From positions 1 to 64,000 of the forward strand of contig CAZXIX010000003.1 of the NCBI GenBank assembly GCA_964640855.1: DNA of 64,000 bases, in the 5' to 3' direction. The stretch is from JAJDFU01 sp964640855. GTDB lineage: Bacteria > Bacteroidota > Bacteroidia > Chitinophagales > Saprospiraceae. Positions 23,611 through 32,512 of this stretch are shown here, piece after piece. The notes beneath the pieces are model-generated. The model made no database searches. It was not told where the DNA came from and worked only from the letters and a program-made list of their open reading frames with translations. Position 1 is the stretch's first letter, and each line of letters opens with the position of its first letter. The position numbers were made by a program, and so were the translations under genes.

Positions 23611-24852
23611 CTACCAACTGACCCCGGCGCCTCCGCCACCGGAGGATCCGCCTCCGAAACTGCCGCCCCCGCCACCAAAAGAGCCGCCTCCTCCTCCAAA
23701 TCCCACGGCTCCTCCGCCTTTTGATTTTTTGGGAAGGGTGTAGGTATCCTCATGGGTGTAGTGGCAATTCTTGCACTCGTAGATGTGCACCCCTTTTCCG
23801 GCTTGGTTCGTAGTCGCTTTTTTCAAGACCTCGCTGCGAGCCAGGTGGTAGGTTTTGTATTTGCATTCCGGGCAGGTTTTGTATTTGGACCATCGTTTCC
23901 TGTAGGCCAGGACCCGGAAGTCATCCCGGTCTTCCGTCACCCACACATCGTAATCCACCGAACCGATCTGTTCTTCTATGATCTGACCGTTCTCCAGCAA
24001 TTGATCGTCCTCTGCTTCGGACAGCTTGACCATTTTTTTTCCGTTGACCCGGCTGAATCGAGGTTGGTTGCGAAGTTTTTTCAGCAGATAACGGTTGGCG
24101 AAGTAAATCGGGATAAAGAGGATCGGAAAGATAAAGGCCCAGCCTCCCCAATGCATTTTGCGGATGTTGAGGTATTTGTCGTGTTGATCCTGTTTTCCGG
24201 ACAAATGGGCCAGCGTCCAAACTTCAACGATCAGGGCCCACAAAAGCATGACGGCGCCGTAGATAAGCAGAGGCAAAGGGATGCTCCGGTACCAGGGCCG
24301 AGGCCCGTAGCTTTTCAATTCCCTTTGCAGGTCGCCTTGGGAATCGGGGTCCTCCAGAATGTTCTGGATCTTCAACAAGGCCGCTTCGAGGCCTTTTGCG
24401 TATTCACCCTCCCGGAAGTGGGGGACCAGTTCCTGCATGCCGATCCGGTAACAAACCACATCCGGTAGTACGGCTTCCGTGCTGTAGCCGGTTTCAAATT
24501 CGGTTCGGCGCGCATCCATGACCGAAAGGATAAGAAGCCCGTTATCCGAGGATCTTTTTCCGATCCTCCAACGATCAAAGAGTTCGGTCGCAAATCGCTT
24601 GGGCTCCTCCCCGCCAATCGACTGTATGATCACAACGGCGACCTCCGCTGTGGTGGAGTCTTCGATTTCCTGGCAGATCCGATCCAGCAGGGCTACTTCC
24701 TCCGGCGTTAAAATAGCATCCGGGTTGCTGACGAAAGCGTTGCGCGTGGTTTTGGGATTGGGAATGTTTTCCAGGTTGGAATTTTGTCCGGGCAGGCTGC
24801 TCTGGCAGGCCAGCAGTAAGAAAACCAGACCATATCTAAGCTGGTGACGCAT
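23611..24852 (-). CDS. TPM-domain protein with glycine-rich tail
   Basis: A 413-residue protein. It has a signal or anchor segment (residues about 5-20, LVFLLLACQ, perhaps a lipobox), then a TPM domain (about 40-175: LTPEEVALLDRICQEIEDST, GLLILSVMDARRTEFETGYSTEAVLPD). Two membrane helices follow (LLIYGAVMLLWALIVEVWTL and WAFIFPILFIPIYFANRYLL), then a Cys4 zinc-ribbon pattern (CPECKYKT...CKNCHYTH) and a Gly/Ser-rich tail. The TPM fold occurs in phosphatase-like and photosystem repair proteins; the role here is unknown. I chose the ATG at 24,852, which gives the signal segment. Confidence 0.85.
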   Translation of the reverse strand: MRHQLRYGLVFLLLACQSSLPGQNSNLENIPNPKTTRNAFVSNPDAILTPEEVALLDRICQEIEDSTTAEVAVVIIQSIGGEEPKRFATELFDRWRIGKRSSDNGLLILSVMDARRTEFETGYSTEAVLPDVVCYRIGMQELVPHFREGEYAKGLEAALLKIQNILEDPDSQGDLQRELKSYGPRPWYRSIPLPLLIYGAVMLLWALIVEVWTLAHLSGKQDQHDKYLNIRKMHWGGWAFIFPILFIPIYFANRYLLKKLRNQPRFSRVNGKKMVKLSEAEDDQLLENGQIIEEQIGSVDYDVWVTEDRDDFRVLAYRKRWSKYKTCPECKYKTYHLARSEVLKKATTNQAGKGVHIYECKNCHYTHEDTYTLPKKSKGGGAVGFGGGGGSFGGGGGSFGGGSSGGGGAGVSW

Positions 24853-24895
24853 ACCGTTCTTCGATGGAAATTGGCGAAAAGGTAACACAAAAAAG

Positions 24896-24925
24896 AAAGC
24901 ACCGAGGGTCTGCCCTCGGCGCTTT
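24896..24925 (-). terminator. Intrinsic terminator of ahcY
   Basis: A 13-bp stem (AAAGCGCCGAGGG with CCCTCGGTGCTTT, one G-U pair on the minus strand), a 4-nt loop and a U-rich tail, 54 bp after the ahcY stop. Confidence 0.85.
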
Positions 24926-24978
24926 CACTTATGGAAAAATTTTTTCGCCCGGGAAAAAGCCCGGTTCGAGCTCCCCGA

Positions 24979-26292
24979 TTAGTAGCGGTAGTACTCCGGC
25001 TTGTAGGGGCCTTCCTTTTTCACACCGATGTATTCGGCCTGGTCTTCAGACAGGGTCTCCAACTCGACGCCGATCTTGGCCAGGTGCAGGCGTGCCACCT
25101 CTTCGTCCAGATGCTTGGGCAGCATATATACTTTGTTCTCGTACTTGTCTGTGTTTTCCCACAACTCCATCTGTGCCAAAACCTGATTGGTAAAGGAATT
25201 GGACATGACAAAGGAGGGGTGCCCGGTAGCTACGCCCAGGTTGACGAGTCGCCCTTCGGCCAGGAGAATGATGTCTTTGCCATCGATGTTGTACAGATCT
25301 ACCTGCGGCTTGATGGTGTCGCGAGTATGACCGTAATTATTGTTGAGCCACGCAACATCGATCTCGTTGTCGAAGTGGCCGATATTGCATACGATGGTCT
25401 TGTCGTTCATCAGGCGGAAGTGCTCTTCGGTAACGATATCTTTGTTTCCGGTGGCCGTGACAATGATGTCAGCCCGGGGGATGGCCGTTTTCATGGTTTT
25501 GACCTCGTAACCGTCCATGGCGGCCTGCAAGGCGCAGATCGGATCGATTTCCGTCACAATGACACGGCAGCCGGCGCCCTGGAGAGATGCGGCTGATCCT
25601 TTCCCTACGTCACCGTATCCGGCAACGACAGCTACTTTTCCGGCCAGCATAATATCGGTACCCCGCCGGATGGCATCGACCAGCGATTCCTTGCAACCGT
25701 ACTTGTTGTCGAATTTGGACTTGGTTACCGAGTCATTCACATTGATGGCAGGCAGAGGAAGGGTTCCCTTGGCCATGCGCTCATACAGACGGTGTACGCC
25801 GGTGGTGGTTTCTTCGCTGAGGCCCTTAATGCCGCTGACCAATTCGGGATGCTTGTCCAGCACTACGTTGGTCAGGTCGCCCCCGTCGTCAAGGATCATA
25901 TTCAAGGCTTCTCCGCCTTCGAAGGCGAAGAGGGTTTGTTCGATGGCCCACCAGAACTCCTCGTCCGTCATGCCTTTCCAGGCGAAAACCGGGATGCCGG
26001 CAGCGGCAATGGCAGCGGCTGCATGATCCTGGGTTGAGAATATGTTACAAGAAGACCAGGTGACGTCGGCACCCAGTTCGACCAGTGTCTCGATGAGTAC
26101 GGCGGTCTGGACCGTCATGTGCAAACAACCGGCAATCCGGGCGCCCTGAAGCGGCTTGGAAGCTCCGTATTTTTCGCGCAGGGTCATCAGGCCCGGCATT
26201 TCTGCTTCCGCCAAGGTGATCTCTTTTCGTCCCCAGTCGGCCAGGGAAATGTCTTTTACTTTGTACTTAAGTTTTTGATCTACAGCAGACAT
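24979..26292 (-). CDS. ahcY: Adenosylhomocysteinase
   Basis: A 437-residue enzyme that hydrolyses S-adenosylhomocysteine to adenosine and homocysteine, clearing the by-product of SAM methylation. It has the NAD-binding GYGDVGKGSA, the substrate-site segments HMTVQTAVLIETL and NINDSVTKSKFDNKYGC, and the C-terminal KPEYYRY that binds NAD across the dimer. ATG at 26,292 and full length. It is monocistronic, with its own terminator. Confidence 0.97.
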   Translation of the reverse strand: MSAVDQKLKYKVKDISLADWGRKEITLAEAEMPGLMTLREKYGASKPLQGARIAGCLHMTVQTAVLIETLVELGADVTWSSCNIFSTQDHAAAAIAAAGIPVFAWKGMTDEEFWWAIEQTLFAFEGGEALNMILDDGGDLTNVVLDKHPELVSGIKGLSEETTTGVHRLYERMAKGTLPLPAINVNDSVTKSKFDNKYGCKESLVDAIRRGTDIMLAGKVAVVAGYGDVGKGSAASLQGAGCRVIVTEIDPICALQAAMDGYEVKTMKTAIPRADIIVTATGNKDIVTEEHFRLMNDKTIVCNIGHFDNEIDVAWLNNNYGHTRDTIKPQVDLYNIDGKDIILLAEGRLVNLGVATGHPSFVMSNSFTNQVLAQMELWENTDKYENKVYMLPKHLDEEVARLHLAKIGVELETLSEDQAEYIGVKKEGPYKPEYYRY

Positions 26293-26467
26293 GTAGTTGA
26301 ATTTTGTTCAATGATCAATGGAATGGCTAAATTAGGTTTTTCCCTTGGTTAAACAATTATAGCCGCAAGTGTTGGCAAGGATGCAAGGTTTATTGTCTCT
26401 TTTGGCAAGGTAAGTTCCCTTCCGGTGCCGGATTCTCAATCAAATGCTATGCCTTACCTTTATCTCC

Positions 26468-27094
26468 ATGGCAAAAAAGAAAAGGTACTATGTGGTGTGG
26501 GCAGGTCTGGATTCGGGGGAGATCTTCGACTCCTGGGCAGCCTGTCAGACTGCGGTAAAAGGGGTCTCCAACGCTCGATACAAATCCTTTTCCAGCAAGA
26601 CAGAGGCGGAGGCGGCCCTGCACGATATGGTAGGGCACTGGGGTGCCGGCAAGAAAAATCAGAAGAAAAAAGCCTTCGACCAATCGGATGTCATCTGGGA
26701 GAGCATCAGCGTGGATGCCGCTTGCAGCGGAAACCCAGGCAAGATGGAATATCAGGGAGTGGATACACGGACCGGACATCCTTTCTTTCATCAGAAATTT
26801 CCGCTTGGCACCAACAACATAGGAGAATTCCTGGCTATCGTTCATGCTTTAGCCTGGTGCCAGCAAAAGGGGCATCCTGAAATGCCTGTTTATTCGGATT
26901 CGCGTATCGCCATGGGGTGGGTCAAGCTCAAAAAATGCAAAACGACGCTGAAGAGGTCGGCCCGGACGGCCAAGCTGTTTGAGTTGATCGAGCGGGCTGA
27001 AAGTTGGTTGAAAAGCCATACTTACCGCAATCCTTTGATGAAGTGGGACACGAAGCGTTGGGGCGAGATACCGGCGGATTTTGGCCGAAAATAA
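26468..27094 (+). CDS. rnhA: Ribonuclease H with viroplasmin-type RNA-binding domain
   Basis: A 208-residue protein. Residues 1-48 form the caulimovirus viroplasmin/RNase H1 N-terminal hybrid-binding domain (KKRYYVVWAGLDSGEIFDSW). Residues about 70-208 are RNase HI with catalytic acids in SVDAACSGNPG, NIGEFLAIVHAL, VYSDSRIAMGWV and the late Asp in KWDTKRWGEIPADF. It removes RNA from RNA-DNA hybrids. ATG at 26,468 is preferred over the upstream ATG at 26,444 because the domain starts there. It is convergent with def. Confidence 0.95.
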   Translation: MAKKKRYYVVWAGLDSGEIFDSWAACQTAVKGVSNARYKSFSSKTEAEAALHDMVGHWGAGKKNQKKKAFDQSDVIWESISVDAACSGNPGKMEYQGVDTRTGHPFFHQKFPLGTNNIGEFLAIVHALAWCQQKGHPEMPVYSDSRIAMGWVKLKKCKTTLKRSARTAKLFELIERAESWLKSHTYRNPLMKWDTKRWGEIPADFGRK

Positions 27095-27101
27095 TCCGTC
27101 C

Positions 27102-27659
27102 CTAGCGTCTGGAAAATTTCATGCGGTAATCGGAGTCGATCTTCCCTTTTTTGATGTTGTCCAGCTTTCGATTGATCAATCGCTTTTTGAGCGGTTTGAG
27201 ATGATCGATGAACAGGACCCCGTCGATGTGGTCGTATTCGTGTTGGATGACCCGGGCATGGATGCCGTCGAAGATCCGGATATGTTCGCTAAAGTCGGCA
27301 TCCAGATACCGCAACTTGATCTGGGGCTTCCGTTCCACCTCTCCCCGAACGTCGGGAATGCTAAGGCATCCTTCCTCATAAGTCCAGGGCTTTCCGGCCT
27401 CCTCGATTTTGCGGGCATTGATAAAAACTTGCTTGAAGCCTTCTTCTTCCTTGCCTTCCTCCATCATCTGTTGGGTATCCACTACGAATAGGCGGATGGG
27501 GAGGCCAACCTGGGGTGCTGCCAGGCCTACCCCCTGCGCATGGTACATGGTTTCCCACATATCATCGATCAGTTGGGCAAGATCCGGATAATCCGGATCG
27601 ATATCGTCAGCAACCCGTTTGAGTACGGATTGGCCGTAAGCGTAAATGGGTAAAATCAT
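27102..27659 (-). CDS. def: Peptide deformylase
   Basis: A 185-residue metalloenzyme that removes the formyl group from nascent proteins. All three motifs are intact: GVGLAAPQVG, EGCLSIP and HEYDHIDG. ATG at 27,659 gives the family start MILPIYAYGQSVLK. It lies 17 bp downstream of ruvX on the same strand, probably co-transcribed. Confidence 0.97.
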   Translation of the reverse strand: MILPIYAYGQSVLKRVADDIDPDYPDLAQLIDDMWETMYHAQGVGLAAPQVGLPIRLFVVDTQQMMEEGKEEEGFKQVFINARKIEEAGKPWTYEEGCLSIPDVRGEVERKPQIKLRYLDADFSEHIRIFDGIHARVIQHEYDHIDGVLFIDHLKPLKKRLINRKLDNIKKGKIDSDYRMKFSRR

Positions 27660-27676
27660 ACGTCTATGGTCTAGGG

Positions 27677-28087
27677 TCACAGCTGGTCGAGGTATTCCTG
27701 CAAAATCAGTCCTGCACTTACCTTATCGACCAGCCCTTTGTCTTGTCGCTTTTTCTTTTTCGCGCCGCTTTGCAGGATGATCTTTCTGGCATCCCTGGAG
27801 CTATAGCTTTCGTCCTGGAACGCAATTTCTTTGGAAGGGTATTTGCGGGCCAGGGTCCGGCTCAGGCCCACGATCTGGGGATGCATGGAAGTTGGGCTGC
27901 CGTCTTTGTGCAAAGGTTCTCCTATGACGATGACGTCGACTTCTTCCTCCTCAAAATACCGTTCCAAAAAAGATAACAGTTCGCCGGTGGGAACGGTTTC
28001 CAGGCCGGAAGCTATGATCCGAAGCGGATCCGTCACAGCTATTCCACAACGTTTGGTCCCGTAATCAATGGCAAGGATTCGTCCCAC
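27677..28087 (-). CDS. ruvX: Putative pre-16S rRNA nuclease / Holliday junction resolvase YqgF
   Basis: A 136-residue RNase H-fold protein with GRILAIDYGTKRCGIAVTD at the N-terminus, DVIVIGEP in the middle and the C-terminal DESYSSRDA and VDKVSAGLIL acids. It processes pre-16S rRNA or related nucleic acids. The start is a GTG at 28,087; the frame is open further up but would overlap the manA leader. It precedes def. Confidence 0.93.
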   Translation of the reverse strand: MGRILAIDYGTKRCGIAVTDPLRIIASGLETVPTGELLSFLERYFEEEEVDVIVIGEPLHKDGSPTSMHPQIVGLSRTLARKYPSKEIAFQDESYSSRDARKIILQSGAKKKKRQDKGLVDKVSAGLILQEYLDQL

Positions 28088-28181
28088 AGAGCAAAAATAC
28101 AAGGCTTTCCCGCCAATACACGAATTTAGGCAGGTAATTCGGTGCTTCATCCAGGGCGATTTATTCATTTTTGTTGTGCGC

Positions 28182-29402
28182 ATGGAAAACAATAAGTCAA
28201 TGGCTGTTCGTCTCATAAAAGGTGTCGTGCAACACTACGATTGGGGAGGTTCTTCCTTCATTCCCCACTTGTTGGGCTTGACTACAGAAGGTCAGGAGCC
28301 TTATGCCGAATATTGGTTGGGGACTCATCCTAAAGGAACCGCCACGGTTTTGAATGGAGAGCAGGGGCAATCCCTGAAAGAGTTGATCCAAAGTGAGCCG
28401 GAGAAGTGGTTGGGCCAGGAAGTAAGTCGAAACTTCGACAGGTCCTTGCCCTTTCTCTTCAAGATTCTGGATGTGGAGAAGATGTTGTCCATACAGGTAC
28501 ATCCGACCCGGGAGCAGGCGATCGCCGGTTTTCGGAAGGAGAACGAGATGGGCATTTCTCTGGATGCCCCGCATCGCAACTACCGGGACCCCAACCGGAA
28601 GCCGGAGATCATGGTTGCCCTGACCCCCTTCTGGTTGCTTCATGGATTTCGATCTACGGAGGATGCCGCAAATTTACTCCGCCAACACAACGAACTTCAC
28701 GCTCTGGCCGAGGAACTCGAGCGTCTGGGCATGGAGGCCTTTTACCGAAAGGTAATGGCCAGTTCGCAAGAAGAAATAGATGCCTGGCTCACCCCCTTGG
28801 CCGGGAAGCTGATCCCGGACTTTGAATCCGACGCCTTAACGGATCGGGATGATCCGGATTTTTGGGCTGCCAAAGCCCTCGTAGAGCGTACACCCAAGTC
28901 CGGGAGGTACGATCGGGGGATTATTTCGATCTATCTCCTAAATCTGGTCGGCCTTCAGAAAGGGCAGGCCATTTACCAGGGCCCCGGCATATTGCATGCT
29001 TACCTTCAGGGAGTCAATGTGGAACTGATGAGCAATTCCGACAACGTTTTCCGGGGCGGTCTGACCAGCAAGCACATTGATATCCCCGAATTGCTGAAGA
29101 CCCTGGATTTTGAACCGGTAACCCCTGCGATCCTGGAGGGGGAAAAAACAGCCCCGAATCAGTGCGAGTATCCGGTGCCGGTCTCTGATTTTTCCTTGCG
29201 CCGGTTGACCCTCCCCAAATCAGAAAAGGCCGAAATGGTAGCGGACGGCCCTCAGGTCCTATTGGTATTGGAAGGGGAAATTCAGTTGGACGGCGAGCTG
29301 AAATTGCCGACCGGTTCGGCCGTTTTTATCGGGGATCAAACCCGCTATTTCCTGCGGGCATCAACGAACAGTGACCTTTTTCTGGCCGGGACTCACCTCT
29401 AG
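28182..29402 (+). CDS. manA: Mannose-6-phosphate isomerase, class I
   Basis: A 406-residue zinc enzyme interconverting mannose-6-phosphate and fructose-6-phosphate. Landmarks are QHYDWGG, FKILDVEKMLSIQVHPTREQA (zinc Gln and His), YRDPNRKPEIMVAL (zinc Glu) and GILHAYLQGVNVELMSNSDN. ATG at 28,182 is chosen; a second ATG six codons on is possible. It supplies mannose precursors that could feed the mannosyltransferase-like cluster at 42-46 kb. Confidence 0.95.
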   Translation: MENNKSMAVRLIKGVVQHYDWGGSSFIPHLLGLTTEGQEPYAEYWLGTHPKGTATVLNGEQGQSLKELIQSEPEKWLGQEVSRNFDRSLPFLFKILDVEKMLSIQVHPTREQAIAGFRKENEMGISLDAPHRNYRDPNRKPEIMVALTPFWLLHGFRSTEDAANLLRQHNELHALAEELERLGMEAFYRKVMASSQEEIDAWLTPLAGKLIPDFESDALTDRDDPDFWAAKALVERTPKSGRYDRGIISIYLLNLVGLQKGQAIYQGPGILHAYLQGVNVELMSNSDNVFRGGLTSKHIDIPELLKTLDFEPVTPAILEGEKTAPNQCEYPVPVSDFSLRRLTLPKSEKAEMVADGPQVLLVLEGEIQLDGELKLPTGSAVFIGDQTRYFLRASTNSDLFLAGTHL

Positions 29403-29410
29403 ACGGGAAA

Positions 29411-29437
29411 AGGGCTGCCCCATAGCAGGGCAACCCT
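29411..29437 (-). terminator. Terminator after the glucosaminidase gene
   Basis: On the minus strand, AGGGTTGCCC and GGGCAGCCCT form a 10-bp stem with one G-U pair, followed by TTTTCCC. The U tract and the wobble fit the minus strand better than manA on plus. Confidence 0.6.
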
Positions 29438-29534
29438 CGAAAACCACTTGAGAAATTGAGAGCAACACTTTTTCCAGCGATCTACTATCAAGCGGTTCTC
29501 ATCCAATCAGTCGGACAGGAAAATGGGTGTGGAA

Positions 29535-30311
29535 TCAGCGGTCCAAGTCATCCAACTGGTAGGTTTCGATGATGCGTAACAGGTCCCGGGCATAGCCTTT
29601 TCGGGCGTTGTAGCCGGAGGACTCCAGGTCACCTGCCCATCGGCGGTAATCCCTGCCGTTTCGAAAGAGCTCGGGATAGTTCTTTTTCAGTAATTCACTG
29701 TGAGCCCGCCAATTGGCCCAGGCGCTGATGTATTCTTTTCCGGCCAGCGGCCTTCCGAAGTGGTTGTTGTATTGCCGGCAGGCTTCTGATAGCCCGGCCT
29801 GGCTTTCGAGCAATCCCTGAGCCATCTTGATACTGGCCGGGATCCCGTATTTTTTCATTTCGGCTCGAGCTACCTTTTCAAATCGATCGATGTAGGCGAT
29901 GGCGTCTTCACTTTCTTCCTGATGGGTTACCGGCAAGGCCGATACCGACTGGCTGGCAGAGGAAGAGGAGGAAACGGGAGGAGCCGAGGAGGGGGGCGCT
30001 CCGAGAGGTGCCTTCATGTCGAGGGAAAACTGAAGATCTTTGAACGTCAGAACATATACGGCCAAACTCAGTAGCAAAAGACGGGTCCAGGGGATGGGCC
30101 ATTTTTTCCCGTTTATAGAGATGCTGCCGCCCAGTCCCTGACCGAATTTCTCCTTCAGGTTCTCAAACTCCTTGCGGAAAAGGTCCGGGCCCGTCCATTT
30201 TCTTCTGTGCGGGGGCTTCCACGGCTTTACCTGGCGGTCACCGTCATCCGTTAGTTCCACCCACTCGACCTGGTCGTCCGACAATTTTCTGAAGTGATTA
30301 CCGAATGCCAT
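29535..30311 (-). CDS. Glucosaminidase-domain (peptidoglycan hydrolase) membrane protein
   Basis: A 258-residue protein. The cytoplasmic basic N-terminus (about 1-70) precedes one membrane helix (WTRLLLLSLAVYVLTF), then a Ser/Pro/Ala linker. The C-terminal glucosaminidase/FlgJ-like domain has IKMAQGLLESQAGLSEACRQYNNHFG with the catalytic Glu. It likely cleaves peptidoglycan in the periplasm while anchored in the inner membrane. It is the only gene here with a full-match promoter directly upstream besides the large RNA. Confidence 0.88.
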   Translation of the reverse strand: MAFGNHFRKLSDDQVEWVELTDDGDRQVKPWKPPHRRKWTGPDLFRKEFENLKEKFGQGLGGSISINGKKWPIPWTRLLLLSLAVYVLTFKDLQFSLDMKAPLGAPPSSAPPVSSSSSASQSVSALPVTHQEESEDAIAYIDRFEKVARAEMKKYGIPASIKMAQGLLESQAGLSEACRQYNNHFGRPLAGKEYISAWANWRAHSELLKKNYPELFRNGRDYRRWAGDLESSGYNARKGYARDLLRIIETYQLDDLDR

Positions 30312-30345
30312 TGCAGTAGCTTTTCAAAATCCAATTCTCGCACTC

Positions 30346-30378
30346 CAAATATAAAACAAAATGTTTTATAAAATCAAA
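30346..30378 (-). promoter_or_regulatory. Bacteroidota-type promoter of the glucosaminidase gene
   Basis: On the minus strand TTTG (30,378-30,375), a 21-nt spacer, then TATATTTG (30,353-30,346). It implies a leader of about 28 nt. A perfect 7-bp inverted repeat (ATAAAAC/GTTTTAT, 30,351-30,369) overlaps the spacer and could be an operator. Confidence 0.65.
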
Positions 30379-30459
30379 TAACCAACAACTCTTTTTTTCG
30401 GAAAAGTTGAACCTCTGATTTCGGCTCGTCGTTCTGCTGAAAAGCATTTCCATTTGTTC

Positions 30460-32505
30460 ATGAATCAACTTCAACACGAGACAAGTCCCTATTTGCTCCA
30501 GCACGCCCACAATCCGGTAGACTGGTATGCCTGGAATGAGGAAGCCCTGAGGCGTGCCCAGGAGGAGAACAAGCCCATCCTGGTAAGCATTGGGTACTCC
30601 ACCTGTCACTGGTGTCATGTAATGGAGCGCGAATCTTTTGAGAATGAGGATGTAGCAGCCTTCATGAATGCGCATTTCATCAACATAAAGGTTGACCGGG
30701 AGGAACGGCCTGACATTGACCAGATCTACATGGAAGCTTGCCAGGCCATCAACGGCTCGGGAGGCTGGCCGCTCAATGTCTTTCTGACCCCGGATCGAAA
30801 GCCTTTTTTCGCCGGCACTTACTATCCGCCCCAACCGGCCTACAATCGGCCTTCCTGGATGGAGGTCCTGCGCAGAATGATCCAGGCCTTTCGCAACCAG
30901 CGCGATGTGGTGGAAGAACAGGCCGAAAATCTCATTCAGGTAATTCGACGCAACGATTCGCTTTTCTTTGAAGATCAATTGTCCGGGGATGCTGCTTCAG
31001 GCCGGTCCGAACCGGCGGCTGAGAAAATGGCGGCCCGATTGCTGGATGCGGTGGATCGTACTTACGGAGGCTTTGGGAGTGCTCCCAAATTCCCGGGATT
31101 TATGGGACTGCGGTATTTGCTGGATTATCACCTGGACCAGGGGGAAGGCGAGGCTTTGAAGTGGGTCCATTTCTCCATGCGGAAGATGATCCGGGGAGGA
31201 ATCTACGACCAGTTGGGCGGAGGGCTTGCCCGCTACGCCACCGACCGAGCCTGGTTGATACCGCATTTCGAAAAAATGCTGTACGACAACGCCCTGATGC
31301 TGGGATTGCTTGCCGACCTGCATCGATACCGGGCCGATGCCGAATACGAGCAAACCATACGGGACACCCTGGCCTTCCTGGACCGGGAAATGGCCTTGGA
31401 AAGCGGGGGCTATGCGGCAGCCCTGGATGCCGACTCCGAGGGGGAAGAGGGGAAGTTCTACGTTTGGGATGATGCCCGACTGCGCGAACGGCTGGGTGAG
31501 GAGTACCCCCTGTTTCAAGCCTACTATTTGGTAAAAGATGGAGGGAATTGGGAAGGAAAAACCATTCTCTGGCGTTCGGTGGGTGACAAGGATTTCGCCG
31601 AAGAGCACCATCTTTCGATCTCGGATCTGGAAAAGCGAAAAAGAGCCTGGCGGGCCCTGCTCTGGCCCGTCCGCGAAAAACGGATACGACCCGGTCTGGA
31701 TCATAAGGTACTGCTCAGCTGGAACGCCCTCCTGGCCACGGCCTTTGCCAAAATAGCCAAGGCCTTTCCGGAACCCGGTTTGAAAGAAAAAGCCATACAG
31801 CACCTCGACTTTCTGCTGGACGCCTTTCGGGACAATTCCGGCGGGTATCAACATATCCTCTCCGGAGGGCAAAAGAAAGCCGCCGGATTTCTGGAAGATT
31901 ATGCCTTCTTGATCGAGGCCCTGCTGGAGGTCTACGAGCTGGACTTCGATTTGAAACGTATCCGACAAGCTGAGCAATTAGCGGAGGCCGTGATGGACCT
32001 TTTCCTTGATGAGGAGAAAAAATTCTTCTATTTTTCTTCAAAGGAACAAGCCGACGTGCCGCTTCGGAAGCGCGAACTGTATGATTCCGCCCAACCTTCC
32101 GGAAATGCCACTATGGCGATCAACCTGTGGAAGCTGGGAATCCTGACCGGGAATGGAGATTACCGAAAAGCTTCAGAGGACATGTGGGATGCCATGCGCC
32201 GATCGGTAGAAAAATACCCGACCTCCTTCTCCCGCTGGGCCCGGCTGGGCTTGTATCTGGAAAGGGGCTCCCGCGAGGTAGCTGTTGTGGGGGAAAAAGC
32301 TCCGCTCTATGCCGAGGAGCTTTTAAAAGGTTATTTCCCGGGTGTGGTCTGGATGGCAAGCCGCAATGAAGAAGCGGACTATCCGCTCCTTGCCGGCCGA
32401 AAGCCATTGGCTGACACTAAAATTTATATTTGTAGAGAATACGCTTGTGGGTTACCCGTTAGCGATTTGAGAGAGGCAAAGGAACAGCTCCGGCAGCCTA
32501 CATAA
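30460..32505 (+). CDS. Thioredoxin-domain protein YyaL (DUF255/SSP411 family)
   Basis: A 681-residue protein. The N-terminal thioredoxin-like domain has HNPVDWYAWNEEAL and the STCHWCHVME active-site pair (CxxC). The rest is an alpha/alpha toroid of the six-hairpin glycosidase type (GGIYDQLGGGLARYATDRAWLIPHFEKMLYDNA). The family is widespread and its role unsettled (redox or sugar-related). The start ATG (MNQLQHETSPYLLQ) fits the family; an upstream ATG is two codons before. porP starts 8 bp after its stop. Confidence 0.93.
   Translation: MNQLQHETSPYLLQHAHNPVDWYAWNEEALRRAQEENKPILVSIGYSTCHWCHVMERESFENEDVAAFMNAHFINIKVDREERPDIDQIYMEACQAINGSGGWPLNVFLTPDRKPFFAGTYYPPQPAYNRPSWMEVLRRMIQAFRNQRDVVEEQAENLIQVIRRNDSLFFEDQLSGDAASGRSEPAAEKMAARLLDAVDRTYGGFGSAPKFPGFMGLRYLLDYHLDQGEGEALKWVHFSMRKMIRGGIYDQLGGGLARYATDRAWLIPHFEKMLYDNALMLGLLADLHRYRADAEYEQTIRDTLAFLDREMALESGGYAAALDADSEGEEGKFYVWDDARLRERLGEEYPLFQAYYLVKDGGNWEGKTILWRSVGDKDFAEEHHLSISDLEKRKRAWRALLWPVREKRIRPGLDHKVLLSWNALLATAFAKIAKAFPEPGLKEKAIQHLDFLLDAFRDNSGGYQHILSGGQKKAAGFLEDYAFLIEALLEVYELDFDLKRIRQAEQLAEAVMDLFLDEEKKFFYFSSKEQADVPLRKRELYDSAQPSGNATMAINLWKLGILTGNGDYRKASEDMWDAMRRSVEKYPTSFSRWARLGLYLERGSREVAVVGEKAPLYAEELLKGYFPGVVWMASRNEEADYPLLAGRKPLADTKIYICREYACGLPVSDLREAKEQLRQPT
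32425..32432 (+). promoter_or_regulatory. -7 box inside yyaL, probable porP promoter
   Basis: TATATTTG exactly matches the -7 consensus 81 bp before porP. The -33 element is poor (TTG with only 15 nt spacing), so this is tentative. Confidence 0.3.
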
Positions 32506-32512
32506 ACAACGA